Below are positions 8,890 through 15,954 of a stretch of 64,000 nt of DNA, in pieces. Source of the DNA: Chryseobacterium sp. KACC 21268 (GTDB lineage Bacteria; Bacteroidota; Bacteroidia; Flavobacteriales; Weeksellaceae); assembly GCA_028736075.1 (NCBI GenBank), contig CP117875.1, positions 1,116,001 to 1,180,000 of the forward strand, given 5' to 3'. Numbering within the stretch: the stretch's first letter is position 1; each line of letters starts with the position of its first letter. The translations under genes and the position numbers were made by a program. The notes under the pieces are model-generated. The model was not told the origin of the DNA. It did no database searches and worked only from the letters and a program-made list of their open reading frames with translations.

Positions 8890-9426
8890 TTATTCTTTAA
8901 TCTTCGACTTAAACTTCTTTTGATAACCTTCCCATTCTCGTCTGGATTTGATGGTTTTGTAATCGTTGGACGCAATCATCGAGAAATAAGGTTCCACTTC
9001 TTTCGCTTTCAGAAATCCGGAAAGACTTGTGATAGGGTCGGTTTTTTCATCAAGGAAAACCATTGTCGGAATCATATTGATGTTCATATATTTGGAAAAC
9101 TGGTGAAGCGTGGATTTGCCTTTTTTGCCTTTGTATTCGGGGTTTGTAAACTTATGACCAAGAAAATTGACGGTGGAATTTCCATCGCTTTCAAACTTCA
9201 CGGCGTAGAAATTTTCATTGATGATTTTTGCAATCTCGGGATGATTGTAGGTTTTGCTTTCCATCTCTTTGCACGGTTCGCACCAATCTGCGTAGAAATC
9301 AATCAATATTTTTTTCGGTGCCTTTTTCTGAGCTTCCAACGCTTGGGAAATTGTCATCCATTGGACTTGCGCCATTCCAGAAGTTGGAATCAGGAAGAGA
9401 ATCATTAAAATTAATATTTTTTTCAT
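8890..9426 (-). CDS. Secreted thioredoxin-fold protein (CxxC)
   Basis: 178 residues: signal peptide (MKKILILMILFLIPTSGMAQ), then a thioredoxin fold with FYADWCEPCKEM as active-site CxxC and the cis-proline region MIPTMVFLDEK. An insertion of about 40 residues between these (NSTVNFLGHKFTNPEY and following) is larger than in plain thioredoxin. It is expected to act as a periplasmic disulphide reductase or isomerase. First gene of a unit with the TPR protein, and possibly recG, downstream. Confidence 0.85.
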   Translation of the reverse strand: MKKILILMILFLIPTSGMAQVQWMTISQALEAQKKAPKKILIDFYADWCEPCKEMESKTYNHPEIAKIINENFYAVKFESDGNSTVNFLGHKFTNPEYKGKKGKSTLHQFSKYMNINMIPTMVFLDEKTDPITSLSGFLKAKEVEPYFSMIASNDYKTIKSRREWEGYQKKFKSKIKE

Positions 9427-9464
9427 CTGTGTTTGGATTGTTGAAAAGGACTTTGGTTAAATCA

Positions 9465-10976
9465 TTATCTCACTTCTTGCATTAGTTTTTTCACGAGTGG
9501 AGATATCAAAATTAGCACAACGCCCGCAATTAAGGCGTATAAACCCAATTGTTTGTATCCATCGGTGTAAGTGATGAGGGCGTCGTAATTGTTGGCGCCG
9601 GTTTTCACTTTTGCCATTCCCGCACCGATTTGTCCAGCCACGTATTGCCCGTAAGCAGAAGCCAAAAACCACATTCCCATCATCATTCCTTGCAGTTTTT
9701 CGGTGGAAAGTTTTGTCATAATTGATAATCCGATGGGAGAGAGGCACATTTCGCCCAATGTAATCACAAAAAGTGCAAGGGTAAAAATATTTAATGTCGT
9801 AACTCCTTGCATATTGGCGAAAAATCTGGTCGAGAAAATCACGTAATATCCTAATCCAAGAAAGATAAAGCCTAATCCAAATTTGATAATTGTATTTGGC
9901 TCGAATTTTATTTTGTTCAACCAAATCCAAATCGTTCCTATTGGAACAGCCACTAATAAAATGAAGAATGCACCACCGGAATTGTTCACGCCGTTCGGGT
10001 CTAATCCTAGCAAATCTTTGTTCAGATTATTCGCTGCGAAAATACTTAATGAACCTCCAGATTGCTCATAAATTCCCCAGAAAACGATTGAGAAAATGAT
10101 GAACACCAAGGCTGCCCAAAGTTTGTTTCTTTCGGATGAGCTTACTTTTGTCATTTCATAAAACAGATAAATCAGCGTCAAAGGGCCGACTGTCCACATA
10201 AAATAATCTGTGTATTCCGGAACAGAGACCATTATCATAATTAATGGAACGAAGACGAGAGATAAAATATAAACGCTGTACTCATTCCATTTTGCTAAGG
10301 CTGAGAAAGTGCCGTCCGCATTTAATCTTTGAGGTTGAAGTCCGATTGGACCCAATTGTCTTTGAGTGAAAATAAAATTAACCAAACTAATCACCATCAC
10401 GATGGCTGCCAAACCGAAAGCCACATTCCATCTTTTGTGCTCTGGAATCAAGCGTGATAACATTTCACCCTTTCCAATCGCAATACAAAGATAACCGCCT
10501 AAAAGCGCTCCCAGATTGATTCCTGCATAGAAAAGTGAAAAACCCGCATCGGTTCTGGAATCTCCAGATTTGTAAAGTTTTCCAACCATTGTGGAAATAT
10601 TCGGTTTGAAGAAACCTGTTCCTACAACAGTAAATGAAATTCCGAGGAAGAAATAATCGTGTGGATTAGTCGCCAAAATTAAACTTCCGACAATCATCAA
10701 CAATCCTCCCCAAAATAGAGACTTCCTAAATCCCAAAATCTTATCCGCAAAAAGTCCACCCACAAACGTGAAGGCATAAACGAAAGCCTGTGTTGCACCA
10801 TATTGTAAATTCGCTTGCTCATCATCAAATTTTAATTGAGAAATCATAAAGAAAACCAACATTCCACGCATTCCGTAGAAGCAGAAACGTTCCCACATTT
10901 CGGAGAAAAAAAGCGACCAGATTTGTTTTGGATATTTTCCTTTGAAATCCTGTATTTGTTCGAGAGTGAGGTTCAT
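9465..10976 (-). CDS. POT family proton-dependent oligopeptide transporter (paralogue 1)
   Basis: 503 residues, major facilitator superfamily with about 14 hydrophobic segments. The N-terminus has the POT signature: FFSEMWERFCFYGMRGMLVFFM, which is the ExxERFxYYG motif of proton coupling. Later GFFKPNISTMVG and FSLFYAGINLGALLGG are the two PTR2 family signatures. It imports di- and tripeptides with protons across the inner membrane. It is the first of three POT genes within 6 kb on this strand. A 7-bp tandem repeat and an inverted repeat lie upstream. Confidence 0.92.
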   Translation of the reverse strand: MNLTLEQIQDFKGKYPKQIWSLFFSEMWERFCFYGMRGMLVFFMISQLKFDDEQANLQYGATQAFVYAFTFVGGLFADKILGFRKSLFWGGLLMIVGSLILATNPHDYFFLGISFTVVGTGFFKPNISTMVGKLYKSGDSRTDAGFSLFYAGINLGALLGGYLCIAIGKGEMLSRLIPEHKRWNVAFGLAAIVMVISLVNFIFTQRQLGPIGLQPQRLNADGTFSALAKWNEYSVYILSLVFVPLIMIMVSVPEYTDYFMWTVGPLTLIYLFYEMTKVSSSERNKLWAALVFIIFSIVFWGIYEQSGGSLSIFAANNLNKDLLGLDPNGVNNSGGAFFILLVAVPIGTIWIWLNKIKFEPNTIIKFGLGFIFLGLGYYVIFSTRFFANMQGVTTLNIFTLALFVITLGEMCLSPIGLSIMTKLSTEKLQGMMMGMWFLASAYGQYVAGQIGAGMAKVKTGANNYDALITYTDGYKQLGLYALIAGVVLILISPLVKKLMQEVR

Positions 10977-10995
10977 AAATGATAAATGATAAATG
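10975..10995. repeat. Three tandem copies of ATAAATG
   Basis: A 7-bp unit repeated three times, overlapping the start codon of POT paralogue 1 (minus strand) and extending upstream. On the minus strand it reads CATTTAT three times just before ATG, so copy-number change would alter the leader spacing. Confidence 0.6.
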
Positions 10996-11048
10996 ATTCG
11001 ATTCGCAACTCATTGCGTCACGAATTAATTTTATTAAAAGTTTCCTAC

Positions 11049-11079
11049 TCAATTGTTGACGCAATGTGTCAACAATTGA
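11049..11079. promoter_or_regulatory. 12-bp inverted repeat upstream of POT paralogue 1
   Basis: TCAATTGTTGAC and GTCAACAATTGA are perfect inverted arms around a 7-base loop GCAATGT. It lies about 75 bases upstream of the start of the POT gene on the minus strand and has no T run in the minus direction, so it looks like an operator or an RNA hairpin, not a terminator. Confidence 0.45.
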
Positions 11080-11100
11080 ATTTTGCCATACGAATTTAAC

Positions 11101-11130
11101 AAAAAACCACCGAATATTCGGTGGTTTTGT
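11101..11130 (-). terminator. Intrinsic terminator of POT paralogue 2
   Basis: A perfect 26-bp palindrome at 11103-11128 (AAAACCACCGAAT and its complement) followed on the minus strand by a T-rich tract. It lies just past the stop codon of the second POT gene. Confidence 0.85.
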
Positions 11131-11152
11131 ATAAGGTTATGAAATTTAATTA

Positions 11153-12868
11153 TTAGTTGACGCCGTGCATCATTTTCTTCAAAATTGGAGAAATTAAAGC
11201 TAAGATAGCACCCGCAATTCCACAAAGGATTACAAATACCATAAAGAACTCAAACAAATTATGGATTTCAAATCCTACAAATGATGGATTTGCCATTGGT
11301 AACTGTTCTTTTGTAAAAGTTGCGACCTGTTCGGCAGTTAGAGTTACTTTCTTGTCCAAAACATCCTGCAGGTTGATTCCAAGCTCTTTCGCTTTGGTGA
11401 ATTTGTCTCCAGTTGCTGGTAAGATGGCACCCAAAGTTCCCGATAATGCATAACCTGCAGCATTCGCGATGAAGAAAACACCATATAATAAAGATGCGAA
11501 TCTTTTTGGAGCCAATTTACCGACCAAAGATAGTCCAATTGGTGACAAACAAAGTTCTCCCATTGTCTGGATTAGATAAAGTAAAATCAACCATTTAACA
11601 GCCAACAAGCCGTTGCTTCCCAAATCTTTTACATTGTAGGCAATGATGAAATAACTTAAAGCAATCAGTCCAAGGCCAATGGCTTGTTTCAATGGGGAAA
11701 CCGGTTCTTTTTTAGCGGCTCTTAGCTTGTCCCAAAGCATACTGAACGGAACTGCCAAAAGAACAATGAATAATCCATTGAAAATCTGAACCATTGATGG
11801 TGGCATATTCCAGCCAAAGATATTTCTGTCCGTTTGGTTATCTGCAATGAATGTCAAAGATGAACCTGCCTGCTCAAAAGCTGCCCAGAAGAAAATGATG
11901 AAAAAGGAAACGATATATATTACCCAGATTCTATCTCTCTCCACTTTGTTTTCCGCAGAAGACATAATCAAAAATGCCAAAGCAATTCCCATAGAATAGA
12001 TGAATGGATAAATAACGGCTTTCACAAATTCTCCCATCCCAACGGAACTAAAACCAATCTTATCTACAAATAGATATTGGAATCCAAAGAATGCTGCCAC
12101 AAAGATAGCTACAGCAAAACCAATAGATTTCCCTGAGAAATTAGCAGTTTGTGCTTCTCCTTCTTCGAAATCTTCAGCCGTATTGTTTTTTGGTAAACCA
12201 CCGATAGGTCTTCCTTCCGGCGTTACAACATATTTATTTTTAAGGATAATGAAAGTCACTGTTCCAATTGTCATCGCAATAGAAGCTGCCAAGAATCCCC
12301 ATTTGAAAGCGTGGATGTCACGTACGCCAGCAGAATCTTTAACATCTCCTATGAATGGGCAGATGAACTGACCAAGAAATGCACCCAAATTGATTCCCAT
12401 ATAGAAAATCGTAAATGCTGAATCTAACTTTGATTTTTCCTGTTTTGGATATAGACTTCCAACCATCGAAGAGATATTCGGTTTGAAAAATCCGTTTCCG
12501 AAGATAATCACGCCCAGCGCAATCCACATCAACATCTGTGCTGAGCCTAGGTCTGCTCCAAATGTAGAAGCACTCATAAACATCAGGAACTGCCCGATGG
12601 CCATCAAAGCGCCACCGACGATGATACAATATCTATTTCCTAAAAATCGGTCCGCAATGAAACCTCCCAACATTGGTGTCAAATAACAAAGCGCTAGAAA
12701 TCCACCATAGATGATGGTAACGTCGCCTTCCTTCATCAATAGGGAGTTTACCATAAAGAGCGTCAATAGTGCTCTCATTCCATAAAAGTTAAAACGCTCC
12801 CACATCTCGGTTCCGAATAGAACCCATAGACCTTTAGGATGTCTAGAATTAGTCTGTATTGTATCCAT
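11153..12868 (-). CDS. POT family proton-dependent oligopeptide transporter (paralogue 2)
   Basis: 571 residues from the ATG at 12868. It carries the ERFNFYGMR proton-coupling motif, NGFFKPNISSMVG and FTIFYMGINLGAFLGQ signatures and about 14 membrane segments, with a long extra loop near the C-terminus (residues about 490-540). It imports short peptides. An upstream in-frame TTG at 12901 would add 11 residues but overlaps the -7 promoter box at 12899-12906, so I prefer the ATG. It has its own promoter and terminator, so it is a single-gene transcript. Confidence 0.92.
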   Translation of the reverse strand: MDTIQTNSRHPKGLWVLFGTEMWERFNFYGMRALLTLFMVNSLLMKEGDVTIIYGGFLALCYLTPMLGGFIADRFLGNRYCIIVGGALMAIGQFLMFMSASTFGADLGSAQMLMWIALGVIIFGNGFFKPNISSMVGSLYPKQEKSKLDSAFTIFYMGINLGAFLGQFICPFIGDVKDSAGVRDIHAFKWGFLAASIAMTIGTVTFIILKNKYVVTPEGRPIGGLPKNNTAEDFEEGEAQTANFSGKSIGFAVAIFVAAFFGFQYLFVDKIGFSSVGMGEFVKAVIYPFIYSMGIALAFLIMSSAENKVERDRIWVIYIVSFFIIFFWAAFEQAGSSLTFIADNQTDRNIFGWNMPPSMVQIFNGLFIVLLAVPFSMLWDKLRAAKKEPVSPLKQAIGLGLIALSYFIIAYNVKDLGSNGLLAVKWLILLYLIQTMGELCLSPIGLSLVGKLAPKRFASLLYGVFFIANAAGYALSGTLGAILPATGDKFTKAKELGINLQDVLDKKVTLTAEQVATFTKEQLPMANPSFVGFEIHNLFEFFMVFVILCGIAGAILALISPILKKMMHGVN

Positions 12869-12898
12869 TTTTAAATTGTTAAATTTTCTTAAAGGTAA

Positions 12899-12906
12899 CA
12901 AATATA
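12899..12906 (-). promoter_or_regulatory. -7 box (TATATTTG) for POT paralogue 2
   Basis: Exact match to the Bacteroidota TAnnTTTG element on the minus strand. Transcription would start near 12892 and leave a leader of about 24 nt before the ATG at 12868. No clear -33 element seen. Confidence 0.5.
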
Positions 12907-12975
12907 GTTTTTTTTCATAAACGGGAAAGCTAAATTGCGACGATTAACACAATTGCACCCGATAATCTTAAAATT

Positions 12976-13458
12976 ATGGAAGTCAGAAAATCAAATCCCG
13001 AAGACATCAACCAAATAATGAACTGCATCGACACCGCCAGACAGCTGATGCGGGAAAGTGGAAACCTAATCCAATGGACCAATGGTTATCCTTCCAAGGA
13101 ATTGATGTTGGATAGTATTGATAATGGATCTAATTTTTTGATTATCGAAAATGATGACATCGTTGCGACTTTCGATTTCATTATCGGTGATGACCCAAAT
13201 TATGCAATAATAGAAGACGGAACTTGGCTGAATGACGAAAAGTACGGCGTCATCCACAGATTGGCATCCAATGGAAGAGCAAAAGGCGTCGCGAGATTCT
13301 GCTTCGAATGGTGTTTTTCCCAATTCCCAAACATCAGAATCGATACGCACGAAACCAACATTCCAATGCAAAAAGTCTTGGAAAAACTCGGTTACGAAAA
13401 GTGCGGAATCATCTATGTTACGGATGGAACACCGAGGTTGGCGTTTCAGAAAATTTAG
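12976..13458 (+). CDS. GNAT family N-acetyltransferase
   Basis: 160 residues. It shows the GNAT pattern: acceptor region MEVRKSNPEDINQIMNCID, a central sheet with IVATFDFI, a motif A region IHRLASNGRAKGVARFCF and the motif B region RIDTHETNIPMQKVLEKLGY. The substrate is unknown; this subgroup (often annotated as acetyltransferase next to transport genes) has no assigned role that I can recall. It sits alone between two minus-strand POT genes and converges on the third. Confidence 0.85.
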   Translation: MEVRKSNPEDINQIMNCIDTARQLMRESGNLIQWTNGYPSKELMLDSIDNGSNFLIIENDDIVATFDFIIGDDPNYAIIEDGTWLNDEKYGVIHRLASNGRAKGVARFCFEWCFSQFPNIRIDTHETNIPMQKVLEKLGYEKCGIIYVTDGTPRLAFQKI

Positions 13459-13472
13459 ACTAATAATAATTT

Positions 13473-13565
13473 GGGCAGCTATTTCCGCCTTCCACTCCCG
13501 CTATTTTTTGCCATCGCTTTTTTTTCAGCCGCAAAAAAAAATGAGCTCCGTTCAAGTCGGGCTGC
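13473..13565. repeat. GC-rich palindromic intergenic element (GGGCAGCTATTTCC type)
   Basis: Starts with GGGCAGCTATTTCCGCC and ends with GTTCAAGTCGGGCTGC; GCAGC at 13475-13479 pairs with GCTGC at 13561-13565. The middle holds two T/A homopolymer blocks flanking CAGCCG. It is distinctly richer in G and C than its surroundings. I recall closely similar elements scattered in genomes of Chryseobacterium and Flavobacterium, but only one copy is in this window. Lying between two convergent genes, it may also serve as terminator. Confidence 0.55.
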
Positions 13566-13585
13566 GACAATTCGGTGTTTAAATA

Positions 13586-15259
13586 TTAATCAACTCCATT
13601 TTCCTTCATCACTTTATTCAGAAACTTCAACATAAAAATTCCTAAGATAAAAGCGAAAATCAGCAAGGCAAAGTTCACAAGGAAGTAATATTCCTTATTT
13701 TCATAATTGTACCAAGTGCTGGCAAGAATTCCGGAAAGCTTGTTCCCGACTGAGTTGGCGAGGAAAAATCCACCCATCATCAAGGCTGTCAATCTCGCTG
13801 GCGACAATTTTGAAACGACGGATAATCCCATTGGCGAAAGACAAAGCTCACCAATCGTCACAACGCCATAACTGGCAACCAGCCAAAGTGGAGACACTTT
13901 CACAGCGCCATTTTGTCCGGCAAACACAGCGCCCACCATCACAAGACAGGACAAAGCGGTGATGAAAAGACCAATCATAATTTTCGTTGGCGTCGTAGGT
14001 TCTTTTCCACGCTTTCGGAATATTGCCCAGAATCCGACAATCACCGGCGTCAGGATAATTACCCAAAACGGATTCACAGATTGGAAAAGTTCTGTATTGA
14101 AAAGGTAAACTTCCTGCTTAGGATTTGTGGCTAGCTGAGCGCGTTCTTCTGGATTGATATTTTTGAAATAAACATCTTTTCCGGAAACTTTCATCGTCTC
14201 ACCAGCCTCATTTTTTTGCGAACGGAATTGGTCGTCGTAAACGGCAACTTCTTTGTCTTCAAAGGATTTTCCGGTTGTTCCATCTTTTCCGTCAAGCATA
14301 TAAATGCCACGCATCGGTTCCACCAATTTCTCAGGAATACTTCGGTCTGTGTAGTAATTGGCCCAACGTGTCAGGGCTGTTCCGTTCTGTTTGAAAATCG
14401 CCCAGAAAAACATACAAACCAAGAATATCATCAGCAACGCGCCAATCGACCTTTTTTCGTCCTGATGCGCTTTGAAGTAAAGTGAAACGTAAAAATAAAT
14501 TACAGGAACACACGCAAAAATAAACGCATCCGTACTGTCACTTCCAAAAATATTCCCTGGAACAATCCAACCAATGGCGCCCACAATCAACGCTGGTAAA
14601 AATACTTTCAACAGAACGTCGGAAATCTTGCTGTCGCCTTCTTTCGCCGCTTTCATTTCACAAGCGTGACGGATATGTTTCAACCCAAAACTGAAAATCA
14701 CCAAGCCAATCAACATTCCAACACCAGCCGCGATGAATGCCTCACCCCAGCCAAATCTATTCCGCATATAAGCGGCAATAATGTTGCAGATGAATGCACC
14801 AATATTGATTCCCATATAGAAAATATTGTAGCCTGTATCTTTGTTCTTTTTATAAGGTTCTTCCGAGTAGAGATTCCCCAGGATTGTGGAAATCGTAGGT
14901 TTGAAAAAACCATTTCCGATGATAATTAATCCTAATGAACCATAGAATAATGGCAACTCTTTGAATAGTCCCAATCCAATATATCCAGCGGCCATCAAAA
15001 TCCCGCCGAGGTAAATCGATTTGATGTAGCCAAAAAGTCTTTCCGCCAAAAATCCACCAAGAAAAGGTGTCAAATAAGTCAAGGCAATATAGGTTCCGAA
15101 AACATCATCCGCCATTTTATCTGGCAATCCAAGTCCGCCTTTGTCGCCGTTCGGTTCTATGACATAAAGGACAAAAATTCCCAAAATCAAATAATAACCA
15201 AAACGTTCCCACATTTCTGTGAAAAATAGATAGGGTAGGCCTTTAGGATGTTTTTTCAT
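13586..15259 (-). CDS. POT family proton-dependent oligopeptide transporter (paralogue 3)
   Basis: 557 residues with ERFGYYLILGIF in place of the usual ERFxYYGMR, then NGFFKPTISTILG and YNIFYMGINIGAFI. An insertion of about 80 soluble residues (residues roughly 300-380, with GKDGTTGKSFEDKEV and VSGKDVYFKNI) sits between membrane segments and is absent from the other two paralogues. It should import peptides, but the altered ERF motif (YYL, not YYG) and extra domain suggest a different substrate range (inference). Ends against the palindromic element at 13473-13565. Confidence 0.9.
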   Translation of the reverse strand: MKKHPKGLPYLFFTEMWERFGYYLILGIFVLYVIEPNGDKGGLGLPDKMADDVFGTYIALTYLTPFLGGFLAERLFGYIKSIYLGGILMAAGYIGLGLFKELPLFYGSLGLIIIGNGFFKPTISTILGNLYSEEPYKKNKDTGYNIFYMGINIGAFICNIIAAYMRNRFGWGEAFIAAGVGMLIGLVIFSFGLKHIRHACEMKAAKEGDSKISDVLLKVFLPALIVGAIGWIVPGNIFGSDSTDAFIFACVPVIYFYVSLYFKAHQDEKRSIGALLMIFLVCMFFWAIFKQNGTALTRWANYYTDRSIPEKLVEPMRGIYMLDGKDGTTGKSFEDKEVAVYDDQFRSQKNEAGETMKVSGKDVYFKNINPEERAQLATNPKQEVYLFNTELFQSVNPFWVIILTPVIVGFWAIFRKRGKEPTTPTKIMIGLFITALSCLVMVGAVFAGQNGAVKVSPLWLVASYGVVTIGELCLSPMGLSVVSKLSPARLTALMMGGFFLANSVGNKLSGILASTWYNYENKEYYFLVNFALLIFAFILGIFMLKFLNKVMKENGVD

Positions 15260-15316
15260 AGTTTTATTTTCTTGCGTCGTAAAAATAGAATTTTAAAGTG
15301 AATAAAAAAATTTTAA

Positions 15317-15324
15317 TAACTTTG
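15317..15324 (+). promoter_or_regulatory. -7 box (TAACTTTG) of the toxin-antitoxin operon
   Basis: Exact TAnnTTTG match 16 bases before the antitoxin ATG. It would give a leader of about 10 nt. Confidence 0.5.
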
Positions 15325-15340
15325 ATAAAAAGTAGTCCAA

Positions 15341-15589
15341 ATGGCAATCACAATAAAACATTTAGAGGATAATATCAAAACACTTCCGGCGGATTTGTAC
15401 GATAAGGTGAATGATTTTGTTGATTTTTTGAAATTCAAATATTCAGCAATTGAAAATCAAAATGAAGTTCCAGATTGGCAAATTGAGGAAACTAATAAAA
15501 GATTAAAGTATATTTCGGAAAACCCAACAAGCATCGTTTCAGAATCTGAAATGAGTGATTACATTGCAACGTTGAAGGATGAAAAGTAG
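15341..15589 (+). CDS. Putative antitoxin of a ParE/RelE-type module (DUF2281-like)
   Basis: 82 residues. The N-terminal part (LEDNIKTLPADLYDKVNDFVDFLKFK) has the amphipathic 'LP.....V.DFVDFL..K' pattern of small antitoxins related to DUF2281/addiction-module components, while the charged C-terminal part with NPTSIVSESEM would wrap the toxin. It overlaps the toxin gene by 11 bases, the classic arrangement for translational coupling. Expected to neutralise the toxin and autorepress the operon. Family name is tentative; the role follows from the pair. Confidence 0.7.
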   Translation: MAITIKHLEDNIKTLPADLYDKVNDFVDFLKFKYSAIENQNEVPDWQIEETNKRLKYISENPTSIVSESEMSDYIATLKDEK

Positions 15590-15881
15590 AATTGATTTTT
15601 CTCCTTTTGTAAAAACAGACTTAAGGGAAATCAAAGATTGGTATAAGAAAATAAATAGGAAATTAGTCGATAGATTTTTTGAAGAGTTTGAAAATGAGAT
15701 TAAATTTCTGGGGCGAAATCCTTTGTCAAAGGAAATTAAATATAATGACTGCAGAATTTGTTATCTGAAAAGTTTTCCATTTGGAATTCATTATCAATAT
15801 TTTGATTCAAATCATTCAATCTTGATTATTGGTGTTTATCACACTTCAAGAAATCCTGAAATTTGGGAAAATAGATTATAA
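15579..15881 (+). CDS. ParE/RelE superfamily toxin
   Basis: 100 residues of the RelE/ParE fold: MKSRIDFSPFVKTDLREIKDWY, then a basic helix, the core RICYLKSFPFGIHYQYF and the terminal VYHTSRNPEIW, a pattern typical of the ParE-like subgroup (HxxRNPxxW). Whether it poisons gyrase (ParE) or cuts mRNA on the ribosome (RelE) cannot be told from sequence. It starts within the last codons of the antitoxin. The gene's stop codon merges into a terminator. Confidence 0.8.
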   Translation: MKSRIDFSPFVKTDLREIKDWYKKINRKLVDRFFEEFENEIKFLGRNPLSKEIKYNDCRICYLKSFPFGIHYQYFDSNHSILIIGVYHTSRNPEIWENRL

Positions 15882-15918
15882 AAAATCCGCAAAAGAAAAC
15901 ATCTTATGCGGATTTTTT
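15881..15918 (+). terminator. Intrinsic terminator of the toxin-antitoxin operon
   Basis: AAAAATCCGCA (15881-15891) pairs with TGCGGATTTTT (15907-15917) followed by further T. It starts on the last base of the toxin stop codon. Being nearly symmetrical, it may also serve the convergent peptidase gene. Confidence 0.8.
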
Positions 15919-15921
15919 TAT

Positions 15922-15954
15922 CTTCCAGCTTCGGTCTTCCGACTTCAAGCTTCT
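15922..15954. repeat. Degenerate CTTCCRRCTT word array
   Basis: Reiterated CTTCCAGCTTC, GTCTTCCGACTTC, AAGCTTC words over about 33 bases. A related stretch, CTTCCGGCTTCCTACTTCC, lies at 23968-23986. Function unknown. Confidence 0.4.

Noticed and set aside
9457-9930. 157-residue frame antisense or frame-shifted to POT paralogue 1
   Set aside because: It is a shadow frame of the transporter gene with no domain pattern; the 503-residue POT frame covers the DNA with full family motifs.
12868-12901. Longer start (TTG at 12901) for POT paralogue 2
   Set aside because: The TTG lies inside an exact minus-strand TAnnTTTG promoter box; the ATG at 12868 gives the standard family N-terminus.
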